From Occultella kanbiaonis (GTDB lineage: Bacteria > Actinomycetota > Actinomycetes > Actinomycetales > Beutenbergiaceae), in contig NZ_CP046175.1 of NCBI RefSeq assembly GCF_009708215.1, positions 930,001-994,000 of the forward strand: a DNA stretch of 64,000 nucleotides, written 5' to 3'. The notes under the pieces are model-generated. The model was not told the origin of the DNA, ran no database searches, and saw only the letters and a list, made by a program, of their open reading frames with translations. A program made the translations under genes and the position numbers. Numbering within the stretch: the stretch's first letter is position 1; each line of letters starts with the position of its first letter. Positions 1 through 8,695 of this stretch are shown here, one piece after another.

Positions 1-142
1 GGTAGAGCATGAACGCGACGAACACCGCGAGGCCCGCGTGCCTGGCGACGGACCGCCCGCACCGGCGGGGCCGGCGCCGGGTGGGCCCACCGGCCGGCGT
101 GCCGGTGGTGGTGGCATTGGGCGTGAGGGTTTGTGTGGTCAT
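1..142 (-). CDS. Carbohydrate ABC transporter permease (MalG-type), N-terminal fragment
   Basis: Only the first 47 or so codons lie in the window; the gene runs off the left edge. The visible peptide is a Thr/Pro/Arg-rich cytoplasmic head followed by the beginning of a hydrophobic segment (LAVFVAFMLYP), the usual start of the second inner-membrane permease of a sugar importer. Two ATGs lie next to the stop of the upstream permease (TGATGATG on the minus strand). The second, at 142, is better spaced from GGAG, so it was chosen. Translational coupling with the MalF-type permease at 145-1056 and the binding protein at 1088-2407 supports the call. The family assignment rests mostly on position. 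Confidence 0.7.
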   Translation of the reverse strand, partial: MTTQTLTPNATTTGTPAGGPTRRRPRRCGRSVARHAGLAVFVAFMLY

Positions 143-144
143 CA

Positions 145-1056
145 TCAGTCTCCGTAGAACACCCAGTACTTGGACAGCAGGAAGTGCCCCGCGGTCATGA
201 CGCCGATGAAGACCAGCAGCACCCAGGCCAGCGCGGAGGCGTAGCCCATGTCGAAGGCCGTGAAGCCCTGCTGGTAGATGTACAGCGTGTAGAAGAGGGT
301 CGAGTCCACCGGGCCTCCGGAGCCGCCGCTGACCACATGCGCCTGGGTGAACGCCTGGAACGCCCCGATCGTCTGCAGGATCAGGTTGAAGAAGATGATG
401 GGCGTCAGCAGCGGCACCGTGATGGAGCCGAACTGGCGCAGCACCGAGGCGCCGTCCACCCGCGCCGACTCATAGAGCTCCTCGGGTATCTGGCGCAGGC
501 CGGCCAGGAAGATCACCATCGGCGACCCGAACGTCCACACGTTCAGGATCACGAGGGTGCCCAGCGCCGTCTGCGGGTTCTGCAGCCAGCTCGAACCCTC
601 GATCCCCACCAGCGCGAGCGCGGAGTTGACGAGACCCGCGTGGCCGAACAGCTCACGCCAGAGCACCGCCACCGCGACACTCGACCCCAGCAGCGAGGGC
701 AGGTAGAACGCGCTCCGGTAGAAGGTCAGCCCGCGCATGCCACGGTCCAGGATCAGCGCGAGCAGCAGCGCGAACGCGAGCTGGAGCGGGACCGAGACCA
801 GCACGTACGTGAGCGTGACCCGGACCGATTGCCAGAACCGGTCGTCGGTGAGCATCCGCTCGAAGTTCGCGGTCCCGATGAACTCCGGGCTGGACAGGAC
901 GTTGTAGTCGGTGAACGCGAGGTAGAGGGAGGCGAGGGTCGGCAGGGCGGTGATGCCGACCAGTCCCACCAACCAGGGCAGCATGAAGACGTGCGCCGCC
1001 CGCCCCTGGCGGTTCAGTCGGCTCTTGCGCCGGGTCGGCGCCGTTGCGGTGGCCAT
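145..1056 (-). CDS. Carbohydrate ABC transporter permease (MalF-type)
   Basis: Integral membrane subunit of a sugar importer, 303 residues, with six predicted membrane segments. The first (residues 23-45) starts AAHVFMLPWLVGLVG. The cytoplasmic EAA loop that contacts the ATPase reads ESARVDGASVLRQFGSITVP (about residues 195-215), a textbook match to the binding-protein-dependent permease family. It lies between the binding-protein gene (31-bp gap) and the second permease (1-4 bp from its start), so the three form a lipoprotein-permease-permease operon. No ATPase gene follows within the window, consistent with the actinobacterial habit of sharing one MsiK ATPase. The substrate is not readable from sequence; the neighbouring hydrolases suggest an oligosaccharide or glycoside. 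Confidence 0.93.
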   Translation of the reverse strand: MATATAPTRRKSRLNRQGRAAHVFMLPWLVGLVGITALPTLASLYLAFTDYNVLSSPEFIGTANFERMLTDDRFWQSVRVTLTYVLVSVPLQLAFALLLALILDRGMRGLTFYRSAFYLPSLLGSSVAVAVLWRELFGHAGLVNSALALVGIEGSSWLQNPQTALGTLVILNVWTFGSPMVIFLAGLRQIPEELYESARVDGASVLRQFGSITVPLLTPIIFFNLILQTIGAFQAFTQAHVVSGGSGGPVDSTLFYTLYIYQQGFTAFDMGYASALAWVLLVFIGVMTAGHFLLSKYWVFYGD

Positions 1057-1087
1057 CAGTGATCGCTCCGGTCCGGGTGCTGTCGCG

Positions 1088-2407
1088 TCAGGACGCGCGG
1101 TCGATGGCGGCCTGGAGCTCGGCGATCATGGCCGTCGCGGCATCGATGGTGGTCGACTGCTCCAGGGCCACCTGCTCGCTGACGCGGGTCAGGATCGTGC
1201 GCCAGGTGCTCGAGCCGGCCGGCGCCTCGTACCGCGGGTTGCGCTCCAGCGCCCGGTCGTGGGCGACGGCGTCGAGCATCTGCTGCTCGTCCGGCGAGGC
1301 GAACTCGGCGACCTCCTCCGCGACCCGCGGGTTCACCGGTGCGCCCATGGTCAGGCCGGTGATCCGGAGCGTGTCGGTGTTGTTCACGCTGAAGTTCAGC
1401 AGGGTGCCCGCGGCTTCGAGGTTGGCCTCGTCGATGCCGCCGAAGATCGCGAGCCGCGGGGTGTACAGGTAGGGGTGACCGGGGGTGGCGTCCGCGGCCA
1501 CGGGCATGGTGCGGAGCTTGAACGTGGCCTCGGGGAAGAACTGGGCGTCGTCGATGATGTGGTTCGAGTTGCCCAAGTAACTCAGCACCCGCTCGCCGAT
1601 CAGCGCCCAGTCCGCGCCGACGCCGTCCTGCTCCGAGAGGGACGGTGCGGCACCGTTCTTGCGCAGGTTCTCCCAGAAGTCCAGCCAGCTCGCGATCCCG
1701 TCGGCGGTGAACCCGATCTGGCCGTCCCCGGTCCACAGCTCCTCGCCGCGCTGGCGCAGCCACGCCTCGAGGGTGAGGTCGTGGTCGGGGCCGTAGTTCA
1801 CGGCCCAGTTGCCGTTCGGGTTGTTCGCGGCGTAGTCGATGGCGAACTCGGTGAAGCCGTCCCAGGTCCAGCCGGCACCCTCGGGCAGGGTGACACCGTC
1901 GGCCTGCGCCATCGTCTCGTTGTAACGGACCACCGGCACGAAGATCCCGAGCGCCATCGTGTTGTGCACGCCGTCGAGGCGCAGGCCGTCGATGTCGTCG
2001 GCGCCGTAGTCGCTCAGGTCGAGGGTCTCGAGCCCGTCCAGGTCGTGGAACATGTCGTTCGCGTAGTAGGTCATCACCTGCGCGGAGGGCACCCAGAACA
2101 GGTCCGGCACGTTGCGCGCGGCCATCTGGGTGGTCATCCGCTCCTGGAACGCGGTGTACTCGGCGAACTCCGTCTCGACCGTGATCTCGGAGTGGTCCGC
2201 CATGAACTGGTTCAGGGCGTTCGTGTAGTTCTCCTGGCGCACGTTGTTGCCCCACCAGGCGTAGCGCAGCGTGGCAGAGCCGCCGGCGTCCATCCCGCCG
2301 CCCCCGCCACCACTGCCGCCACCCACGCCCGAGCAGGCGGCGGCTGTGCCCGCCAGCCCCGCGACGGCGGCGAACTTCAGCACGTTCCTACGGCTCATCT
2401 CACGCAT
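1088..2407 (-). CDS. Extracellular sugar-binding lipoprotein of ABC importer
   Basis: Solute-binding protein, 439 residues, family 1 type. The N-terminus MREMSRRNVLKFAAVAG carries a twin-arginine-like SRRNVLKF motif, then a hydrophobic stretch and a lipobox (TAAAC) with Cys at about residue 25. It is predicted to be exported folded and anchored as a lipoprotein. A Gly-rich linker (GGGSGGGGGG) follows before the mature domain. The start at 2407 is used; Met4 is a possible alternative. It is the first gene of the importer operon (binding protein, then the permeases at 145-1056 and 1-142). A promoter and a GntR-type palindrome lie just upstream (2471-2524). The ligand is unknown. Confidence 0.93.
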   Translation of the reverse strand: MREMSRRNVLKFAAVAGLAGTAAACSGVGGGSGGGGGGMDAGGSATLRYAWWGNNVRQENYTNALNQFMADHSEITVETEFAEYTAFQERMTTQMAARNVPDLFWVPSAQVMTYYANDMFHDLDGLETLDLSDYGADDIDGLRLDGVHNTMALGIFVPVVRYNETMAQADGVTLPEGAGWTWDGFTEFAIDYAANNPNGNWAVNYGPDHDLTLEAWLRQRGEELWTGDGQIGFTADGIASWLDFWENLRKNGAAPSLSEQDGVGADWALIGERVLSYLGNSNHIIDDAQFFPEATFKLRTMPVAADATPGHPYLYTPRLAIFGGIDEANLEAAGTLLNFSVNNTDTLRITGLTMGAPVNPRVAEEVAEFASPDEQQMLDAVAHDRALERNPRYEAPAGSSTWRTILTRVSEQVALEQSTTIDAATAMIAELQAAIDRAS

Positions 2408-2470
2408 CGTTGCGTCTCCCTCATCGGTGAAGTACGGCGGTCCCGTCGTCGGGACCGTCCGGTTGAACTG

Positions 2471-2499
2471 ATGCTAGTTTCGGAACACTTGACGGTCAA
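2471..2499 (-). promoter_or_regulatory. Predicted sigma70-type promoter of the importer operon
   Basis: On the minus strand TTGACC (2499-2494) and TAGCAT (2476-2471) are separated by exactly 17 bp, upstream of the binding-protein gene starting at 2407. The -35 box overlaps a perfect 11-bp palindrome TTGACGGTCAA (2489-2499). Seen directly; promoter activity is inferred. Confidence 0.55.
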
Positions 2500-2513
2500 T
2501 GAATCATGCAAAC

Positions 2514-2524
2514 TTGTTTGACAA
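2514..2524. promoter_or_regulatory. Putative GntR operator (site 1)
   Basis: TTGTTTGACAA differs at one position from TTGTCTGACAA at 7768-7778 and resembles the site at 8696-8706 in front of the GntR gene. It sits 15 bp upstream of the -35 box of the importer promoter. Probably recognised by the regulator encoded at 8724-9404 (inference from repetition and placement). Confidence 0.5.
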
Positions 2525-2547
2525 TCTGCCACCAGCGTTCCGGATCC

Positions 2548-4629
2548 CTACTCGAGGACGAGCACCTCGAACCTGCCGACGGTCGGGGTCGTGACCCGGA
2601 TCCCGCCCTCCGTCGGGGACACCGGCACCTCCACGCCCGCCACGAGCGCCCGGGCCCGTGGCGGTGGTCCGGACCACGGCAGACTCACCTCGACCGGCGC
2701 GATCGGCACCGGGTCGAGGAAGCGCTGGACGGCGTCACCGCTGCGGTTCAGCAGGTGCACCACCGTGCCCGCGTCCGACCGGCCGCGGACCACCTGGAGC
2801 TGCTCGGGGATCCCGGTGCCGCTCGGGCGGGCGCCCAGGGCACGGATCCTCGTCGCGACCTCGTCGCGCACGGCGCGCAGACCCTGCTCGCGGTAGACCC
2901 GCCCGACGGTCCATGGCAGGTGGGCCACGGTGCCGCCGTCGAGGGTCCGTTCGGCGTAGCCGGGGTGATCGGCCTCGGTGTGGCCGTAGCACTTCTCCGG
3001 TGGGCCGTACGGCGCCCGGCCAAGGGTCGGCAGGGCGACCGAGGCGTCCGGATGCGGCTCGATGACGTGCAGGGCGCCGATGACCGGAGCGGGCCGGCCC
3101 CACGGGTGCCCGGACGGCGTGGTGCCGTCGAGACGCACGTAGGCGGCCCGGGTCGCCTCCACCGAGGTCAGACCGGCGAGGTGGCGACGCACCGGGGACG
3201 CGGCCAGCTGACCGGCGCCCGCGGCGAGCGCGGACGAGCCGGTGGCGAGCACGGACCCGCCGGCGGCCACGAACGCGTCCAGGGCGGCCACCGCCTCCGG
3301 GGCGAGTTCGCCCACGTCCGCCAGGACCACGACGCGGTACCCGGTGAGCGAGCCGACGCCGTCGCCCGGGCGCCTCAGATCGGCAAGGTCGGCGATCCGA
3401 CTGCTGCTGAGCACGTCGAACGGCAGGTGGGTCTCCGCGAGGGTGAGGTACAGGCCCTCGAACTCCGAGCGGACGCCCTCGGCGCGGTCAGGCCCGACGC
3501 GGTCACCCCGGACCAGCAGCACGTCCGAGTCGGGTCGCAGCCCGGCGTAGACGTTGGCGTGGTCGCGGTGGAACCGGGTGATCTCGCCGGCCACGGTGAT
3601 GTTCTCGTACGGGCTGTCGCTCGGGCGGCCCATCACGTAGGTGGACGGCACCGCGCCGTGCGCGATCGCCTGGATCAGGAACTGGGCGAAGTGGTTCGGC
3701 TCCTCGCCGGCGAGCCGGTACGGCATGTCGACGAACCCGACGGCGTTGACCAGCACCGGCACGTGCGGCCGGTACGCCTTCGCCGCCGAGACGTGCTCGG
3801 CGGTGAGGTGGTGCCAGAGCGGACGGCCGACACCGTTGTTCGCCTCGTGGAAGACGATGTCCGCGCGGTCGCCGAGGATCAGGGCTGCGCCCGGGGCTAG
3901 GGAGCGGATGTGGGCCCGGAGCCGGGCGGTGAGGTCGTCCAGGGTGAGGCGGGCGTAGTCCTGCCAGGTCCGGTAGCCGGGGGAGGAGGGCTCCTCCGGC
4001 AGCGGGGTACCGGGCGCGAACGCGGCGAAGCCCTCCCGGCAGGCCAGGCAGTGGCACACGCCCCAGTAGGTGCGCGAGTAGTCCACCTCATTGAAGGACA
4101 TCCAGTTCAGGAAGAAGCCGGCGATGTCATAGCGGGTGAGCACCTCGGTGATCACCTCGAACACCTGCTCCTGGTAGTACGGCCCGCTCGGGCACACGCT
4201 GACCAGGCCGTTGTAGACCTGGTTCTCGCCGCGGGCGTTCACGAACAGCCACTCCGGGTGTGCCTCGGCGCGGCGCCGGTCCACCTTCGAGAAGTCCATC
4301 CGGCCGAGCACCCGGACGCCACGCTCGGCCGCGGCCGCGACCGCGTCGCCGACCAGGTCGCCCGAGGTGCGCCCGGCCAGGGCCGGGTTCGGGGTCTGGC
4401 TCGCGAGCGCCGTCGGGTAGTTCGAGACGATCCCACCCACGGACAGCAGCCAGACGTTCGCGCCGAAGTCCTCGAGGAAGTCCAGCACGCCGGGGACGTC
4501 CAGGTCCGCGTCGATCTCGCGCAGGTTCGTCTGGAACGTGCGGAACGGCGCGCGCCACCACTCGGTCGCCGGGCTCGCCTTGGCGGGCTGGTCGCCGGAC
4601 TGGGCGGCCCGGGTGTTGAGAGCGGTCAC
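2548..4629 (-). CDS. TIM-barrel hydrolase-like protein with GH42-type trimerisation domain (GHL6-like), copy A
   Basis: A 693-residue cytoplasmic protein with no signal peptide. Residues about 25-330 look like a (beta/alpha)8 barrel of the 'hypothetical glycosyl hydrolase 6' kind: HPEWLFVNARGE, then DIAGFFLNWMSFNE. A Cys-rich motif CHCLACREGF (192-201) recalls the metal-binding Cys cluster of GH42 enzymes. Residues about 365-490 form a flavodoxin-like trimerisation domain (VVVLADVGEL, FVAAGGSVLATG), and a beta-rich tail ends the chain. The start is GTG at 4629, overlapping the stop of the reductase gene (GTGA). It is paralogous in architecture to the protein at 5566-7734. It probably acts intracellularly on an imported glycoside; substrate and activity are unproven. 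Confidence 0.8.
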   Translation of the reverse strand: MTALNTRAAQSGDQPAKASPATEWWRAPFRTFQTNLREIDADLDVPGVLDFLEDFGANVWLLSVGGIVSNYPTALASQTPNPALAGRTSGDLVGDAVAAAAERGVRVLGRMDFSKVDRRRAEAHPEWLFVNARGENQVYNGLVSVCPSGPYYQEQVFEVITEVLTRYDIAGFFLNWMSFNEVDYSRTYWGVCHCLACREGFAAFAPGTPLPEEPSSPGYRTWQDYARLTLDDLTARLRAHIRSLAPGAALILGDRADIVFHEANNGVGRPLWHHLTAEHVSAAKAYRPHVPVLVNAVGFVDMPYRLAGEEPNHFAQFLIQAIAHGAVPSTYVMGRPSDSPYENITVAGEITRFHRDHANVYAGLRPDSDVLLVRGDRVGPDRAEGVRSEFEGLYLTLAETHLPFDVLSSSRIADLADLRRPGDGVGSLTGYRVVVLADVGELAPEAVAALDAFVAAGGSVLATGSSALAAGAGQLAASPVRRHLAGLTSVEATRAAYVRLDGTTPSGHPWGRPAPVIGALHVIEPHPDASVALPTLGRAPYGPPEKCYGHTEADHPGYAERTLDGGTVAHLPWTVGRVYREQGLRAVRDEVATRIRALGARPSGTGIPEQLQVVRGRSDAGTVVHLLNRSGDAVQRFLDPVPIAPVEVSLPWSGPPPRARALVAGVEVPVSPTEGGIRVTTPTVGRFEVLVLE

Positions 4630-5504
4630 GTCGTGGCCCGTCCGGCCGCGTTGCCGAGCACCCGGTGCAGCGCGGAGTGGTCGGCGTCGCCGAGCCCCTG
4701 GGCGATCGCGGCACTCATGAGCTCGTGCGCGGAGGCGGTGTGCGGCAGCGGCAGGTCCATCGCCCGCGCGGAGCCGAGGGCGAGGCCGAGGTCCTTGCGG
4801 TGCAGCCGGATCCGGAAACCGGGGTCGTACGTGTGATCGACCATCCGCTGCCCGTGCACCTCGAGGATGCGCGAGGAGGCGAAGCCGCCCATCAGGGCCT
4901 CCCGCACCACCGCCGGGTCGACCCCCGCGGCCTCCGCGAACGTCAGCCCCTCGGCCACGGCCTGGATGGTCAGGGCGACGATGATCTGGTTGGCGACCTT
5001 CGCCGTCTGGCCGGCACCGACGTCCCCGACGTGGGTGATGGTGGCGCCGAGGACCTCGAGCAACGGTGTGGCCCGCTCGAACGCGGCCGCGGTCCCGCCG
5101 GCCAGGATGGTCAGGGTCCCGGCTCGGGCGCCGACGTCCCCGCCGGAGACCGGGGCGTCGAGGTACTCGCCGCCGGCGTCGGTGATCCGCGCCGCGAAGG
5201 ACCGGGTGGCGACCGGCGAGATGGAACTCATGTCGATGACCAGGGTGCCGGGACGCAACGCCGCGGCGACGCCGTCGGTCCCGAACAGGACGTCCTCGAC
5301 GTCCGAGGTGTCCGGGAGCATGAGGATCACGACGTCGGCCTCCGTGGCCGCGTCCGCGGCGGAGGTCGCGCGGCGCCCGCCCGCCTCGACGAGGTGCTCG
5401 GTGGACTCCTTCACGCGGTGGAGGTGGACGGTGTGGCCGGCGGCGATCAGGTTGGCCGCCATCGGGGCGCCCATGACGCCGAGTCCGATGAATCCGATCT
5501 GCAC
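4626..5504 (-). CDS. glxR: NAD(P)-dependent 2-hydroxy-3-oxopropionate (tartronate semialdehyde) reductase-like
   Basis: A 292-residue beta-hydroxyacid dehydrogenase. It has the N-terminal dinucleotide fold GLGVMG (7-12), the substrate-binding signature DAPVSGGDVGA (117-127) and the catalytic lysine in GQTAKVANQ (K169), followed by the all-helical domain. The family includes 3-hydroxyisobutyrate and tartronate semialdehyde reductases, which cannot be separated by motif alone. The hydroxypyruvate-isomerase-like gene at 7825 favours tartronate semialdehyde to D-glycerate. The GTG start at 5504 has a good AAGGAG seven bases upstream. It lies between the two hydrolase-like paralogues and overlaps the downstream one by 4 bp. 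Symbol given with moderate certainty. Confidence 0.82.
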   Translation of the reverse strand: MQIGFIGLGVMGAPMAANLIAAGHTVHLHRVKESTEHLVEAGGRRATSAADAATEADVVILMLPDTSDVEDVLFGTDGVAAALRPGTLVIDMSSISPVATRSFAARITDAGGEYLDAPVSGGDVGARAGTLTILAGGTAAAFERATPLLEVLGATITHVGDVGAGQTAKVANQIIVALTIQAVAEGLTFAEAAGVDPAVVREALMGGFASSRILEVHGQRMVDHTYDPGFRIRLHRKDLGLALGSARAMDLPLPHTASAHELMSAAIAQGLGDADHSALHRVLGNAAGRATT

Positions 5505-5565
5505 GTGTATCTCCTTCGATGAGGGTGGCCCCGCTCGACGCAGGGCAGGGCAGGGCAGGGTGCGG

Positions 5566-7734
5566 TCAGGTCCAGGTCAGGTGCGCGACCTCGAGGACGT
5601 CGACGGCGGGCACGCTCACGTGGACCCGGCCGTCGGCGACGTGCGCCGGCGCCCGGGTGTCGGCGAGGTGCAGCCGCGCGGTCGCACCGGTGGCGCCCGG
5701 TGGGAGGGCCACCGAGATCTCCTGCGGCGGCAGTGGGATGGTCTCGCGGTTCTGCCCGCGCATGGCCATCGGGTTGTTCAGGTTCACCAGGGCCACCGCC
5801 ATCGACGTCTGGTCCGTGCGGACGGCGACGTCCACGAGCCCCTGGCCCTCGACGCGCACCCGGGGTTCGCCGCCGAGCGCCCAGGCGACGGCGTTCTGGA
5901 TGAGCCGGGCATGGTCGTGCTGCATCGCGGCCCAGAGGATCTCGCCCACGTTGAACGCCAGGTACACACTGCGCCCACCACCCGGCTGCTCGCGGCAGAC
6001 CACCGCGGCCGAGCCCTCCCCGCCGCGGGGATAGACCTCCTCCATCGGCAGGTCCGGGTAGTCCGGCACGAACCGGAACGGGACCGAGGTGAGGCGATCA
6101 CCCGGCGCACCGGCCGCCGTCGGGGTCTCGATCGGCTCGACCCCGACGAGGTGCGTGCCGCCGACCACCCGGGTGGCCCCGTCGAAGCCGGCGGCGACCG
6201 GGTGCTGCGGGTCGAGCGTGATGTAGTTGTTCTTGACCGGCCCGCGCGGGGCCCCGGTGAGGCGGACGCCGAGCACGTCGCCGAGGGCGAGGTCCGCGCC
6301 GCCGGCGTCGTCGGTCACGAGGGACGACTCGTGGGCGGCCACCAGGCTGCCGCCGCCGGCCACCCATTCGCGGATCACCGCGCAGTGCGCGTCGGACAGG
6401 GCCCGGCAGTTCGGCAGGATCAGGACCCGGTACGGGGCGAGCCGTTCGAGGGTGAGTTCTTGATCCGCGATGTAGTCGAACGGCACCCGAGCCTCGACGA
6501 GGGCCTGGTAGAAGCCGTCCTCGTCCGCGCTGCCGGCGGTGTGGCTCGCCCACGGGTTCGTCGGGTCGAGGCGGACGTTGTCCAGGACCGCGACCTCGCT
6601 CGTGATCTGCATGCCCGCGAACACGCCGGCGACGCGCTCGTGCAGCGTGAAAGCCTCCACGATCGGCGACACCCAGCGGGTGTCGAACACGTTCGCGTTG
6701 AACTTCGTGTACCAGGGCAGCGCGCCGTGCACGAAGCCGTCGGCCATCCAGGTCACGATCTCGTGCGGGTCGGCGACCGAGTCCTTCCACCGGTACTCGC
6801 CGTGCTCGGGACCGACCGAGGTGATCAGCGCGACCGGGCGGTCCGGGAACATGCCCCGGCTGCGCTTGCCGATCCGCCCCGACCACCACAGCGCCTCGTT
6901 CTCGGACCGGCCCTGCTTGTCGATGAAGAACATCGGGTACCGGTCGTCGACGAGGTCGCGGACCAGGTCCCGGGTCAGCATCGCGCCACGGTTGGGGATG
7001 AACCGGGCGTGCGGGCGCACCTCGCGCACCGCGTCGTCCCAGAGCACCACGAGCTCGGACAGCTGCCGGCTGCGCCAGGTGGTGTAGGCGCGCCACGCCG
7101 GGTCCGTGCGGTCCTGCGTGCGCGGCAGGTGCAGGCCGGTGTCGTCGAAGAACTGGCGCTCGGCACCCTCGGAGTAGGAGATCGCGGACGGCCCCTCCCA
7201 GCGGTTCGCGAACACCGCGTCCACGTCGTAGTCGCGCACGATCTCGCGGGCGACCTCGGTGATGAACTCGCGGTGGTAGCTGCTGAACGGGTCGGTCAGC
7301 CAGATGTCCGGGAACGCCCAGTGCGGGATCGGGTTGCCGTCGGCGTCGCGGGCGAGCCACTCCGGGTGGGCGTGCGCGGCGTCGGCGTGGATCGCGTGCG
7401 GGTCCACCCGGGCCATCACGTGCATGCCCAGCTCACGGGCGCCGGTGACCAGCTCGCCGAACGGGTCGGTGTCCCCGAGGTACCTGCTGCGGTAGTGGAA
7501 CGGGATCTGGGTGGGATAGAACGCCATGTAGCCGCCCGCGCTCAGGCACAGCGCGTCGGAGCGGGACTCGCGCATCACCGAGATCCAGAAGTCCGGGTCG
7601 AAGTGCAGCGGATCGTCCTCCACGAAGGTCAGCTGCGTCCACCGGGTGGCGGTGCGGAACCAGTCCAGCGAGCGCTCGGCGGCGGGGTTCTGCGGGAGGG
7701 GGTCGAGCCCGGGCTCGTGATCCGTAGTCAGCAT
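5566..7734 (-). CDS. TIM-barrel hydrolase-like protein with GH42-type trimerisation domain (GHL6-like), copy B
   Basis: A 722-residue cytoplasmic protein. The barrel region covers about residues 20-400, with landmark segments HAHPEWLARDADGN and DVDAVFANRWEGPS. About residues 405-540 form a GH42-like trimerisation domain (VLILPNCRALSDAH, WVAGGGSLVAAHESS). The last 150 residues are a beta-sandwich. It shares architecture and the PEWL(A/F) landmark with copy A but lacks its CxCxxC cluster. The start at 7734 is preceded by GAGAGG; a longer upstream open frame was rejected because it crosses the regulatory region and the divergent gene. First gene of the minus-strand operon (61 bp before glxR). 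Probably intracellular sugar processing; the exact reaction is unknown. Confidence 0.8.
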   Translation of the reverse strand: MLTTDHEPGLDPLPQNPAAERSLDWFRTATRWTQLTFVEDDPLHFDPDFWISVMRESRSDALCLSAGGYMAFYPTQIPFHYRSRYLGDTDPFGELVTGARELGMHVMARVDPHAIHADAAHAHPEWLARDADGNPIPHWAFPDIWLTDPFSSYHREFITEVAREIVRDYDVDAVFANRWEGPSAISYSEGAERQFFDDTGLHLPRTQDRTDPAWRAYTTWRSRQLSELVVLWDDAVREVRPHARFIPNRGAMLTRDLVRDLVDDRYPMFFIDKQGRSENEALWWSGRIGKRSRGMFPDRPVALITSVGPEHGEYRWKDSVADPHEIVTWMADGFVHGALPWYTKFNANVFDTRWVSPIVEAFTLHERVAGVFAGMQITSEVAVLDNVRLDPTNPWASHTAGSADEDGFYQALVEARVPFDYIADQELTLERLAPYRVLILPNCRALSDAHCAVIREWVAGGGSLVAAHESSLVTDDAGGADLALGDVLGVRLTGAPRGPVKNNYITLDPQHPVAAGFDGATRVVGGTHLVGVEPIETPTAAGAPGDRLTSVPFRFVPDYPDLPMEEVYPRGGEGSAAVVCREQPGGGRSVYLAFNVGEILWAAMQHDHARLIQNAVAWALGGEPRVRVEGQGLVDVAVRTDQTSMAVALVNLNNPMAMRGQNRETIPLPPQEISVALPPGATGATARLHLADTRAPAHVADGRVHVSVPAVDVLEVAHLTWT

Positions 7735-7763
7735 CGTTGCGACCTCTCGTTCGGCGTCCTCGT

Positions 7764-7792
7764 AGTATTGTCTGACAAGATAGCAAGTACAA
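7764..7792 (-). promoter_or_regulatory. Predicted promoter of the hydrolase-like operon, overlapped by an operator
   Basis: On the minus strand TTGTAC (7792-7787) and AATACT (7769-7764) are 17 bp apart, upstream of the start at 7734. Both boxes are weak matches, but the -10 region is covered by the palindrome at 7768-7778, fitting a repressed promoter. Confidence 0.4.
7768..7778. promoter_or_regulatory. Putative GntR operator (site 2), perfect palindrome
   Basis: TTGTCTGACAA is an inverted repeat around one central base, in the 90-bp divergent space between the hydrolase-like operon and the hydroxypyruvate-isomerase-like gene. A second inverted repeat (AGTAC...GTACT, 7786-7800) lies beside it. 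One regulator could control both directions from here. Confidence 0.55.
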
Positions 7793-7824
7793 CATGTACT
7801 GCCCAGAGTCTTGGAGTGTGAGAC

Positions 7825-8631
7825 GTGCAGCACCTCGGCTACGACCTCAGTGCCAACGTGTCCCTGCTGTGGACCGAGCATGACTACCTCGATCGGTTCG
7901 CGGCCGCGGCGGACGCCGGCTTCGGGGCGGTGGAGACCTGGTGGCCGTTCCCGGCCGCCGAGCCGAGCGCCGCGCAGGAGTCGGAGCTGCTGCGGGCGAT
8001 CGAGGCCGCCGGGGTGCGCCTGCGCGGGCTGAACTTCTTCGCCGGGGACATGCCCGCGGGCGAGCGGGGGATCGCCATGGACGCGGCCCGGCGGACAGAG
8101 CTGATCGCCAACGTCGCCGCGGTGCGGCGGATCGCCGAGGCCACCGGCTGTGACCGGTTCAACCTGCTCTACGGCCAGTTGGCGGACGACGAGGACCCGA
8201 CGGCGCAGCACGCCACCGCGCAGGAGGCGGTCACCATCGCGGCCGCTGCCCTGGCCGACCAGGGCGGGGTGGTGCTGATCGAGCCGCTCGCCGCCGGGCT
8301 GAACGGGGCCTACCCGCTGCGCACGCACGAGGACGTGATCGCCCTGCTGGACGGCCCGTTCGCGGGCGTGGGAAACGTCGGCCTGCTGTTCGACACGTTC
8401 CACCTGGCCATGAACGGCGTGGACGTGGTCGCGGCCGCGGTGCGGTCCGCGGCGCATATCGCGCACGTGCAGATCGCCGACGCCCCCGGTCGGGGCGAGC
8501 CCGGATCGGGTGACCTGGCCTGGGACGAGGTGTTCACCGCGCTGCGGGTGGCCGGCTTCGCGGGGCCGGTCGCCGCCGAGTACCGGCCCACCGGGTCCAC
8601 GGCGGACTCCCTGGCGTGGGTTCGCCCGTGA
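7825..8631 (+). CDS. hyi: Hydroxypyruvate isomerase-like TIM-barrel protein
   Basis: A 268-residue sugar-phosphate-isomerase-type barrel. Candidate catalytic glutamates are E153 (VVLIEPLAAG) and E252 (VAAEYRP), with metal ligands D190 (LLFDTFH) and H217, the order found in hydroxypyruvate isomerase and related xylose-isomerase-like proteins. The known reaction of the family is hydroxypyruvate to tartronate semialdehyde, which would feed the reductase at 4626-5504. GTG start at 7825 with GGAG eight bases upstream. Transcribed divergently from the hydrolase operon and 92 bp ahead of the GntR gene. Could also be another keto-sugar epimerase; the pairing with the reductase is the main argument. 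Confidence 0.8.
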   Translation: MQHLGYDLSANVSLLWTEHDYLDRFAAAADAGFGAVETWWPFPAAEPSAAQESELLRAIEAAGVRLRGLNFFAGDMPAGERGIAMDAARRTELIANVAAVRRIAEATGCDRFNLLYGQLADDEDPTAQHATAQEAVTIAAAALADQGGVVLIEPLAAGLNGAYPLRTHEDVIALLDGPFAGVGNVGLLFDTFHLAMNGVDVVAAAVRSAAHIAHVQIADAPGRGEPGSGDLAWDEVFTALRVAGFAGPVAAEYRPTGSTADSLAWVRP

Positions 8632-8695
8632 GCGGCGGTGGCATCCCCTACAGTGGCTCCGGACGGCGGGGTGGCCGATCCCTAGACTCGTCTCA

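Noticed and set aside
133-4836. Long open frames on the plus strand opposite the importer and hydrolase genes (for example 133-1062, 950-2521, 2506-3900)
   Set aside because: They are antisense shadows in very GC-rich DNA, rich in Arg, Gly and His, with no family resemblance, while the minus-strand genes have clear motifs.
4867-7821. A 984-codon plus-strand open frame
   Set aside because: Lies opposite the reductase and hydrolase-like copy B; composition is typical of an antisense frame and it runs through an operator region.
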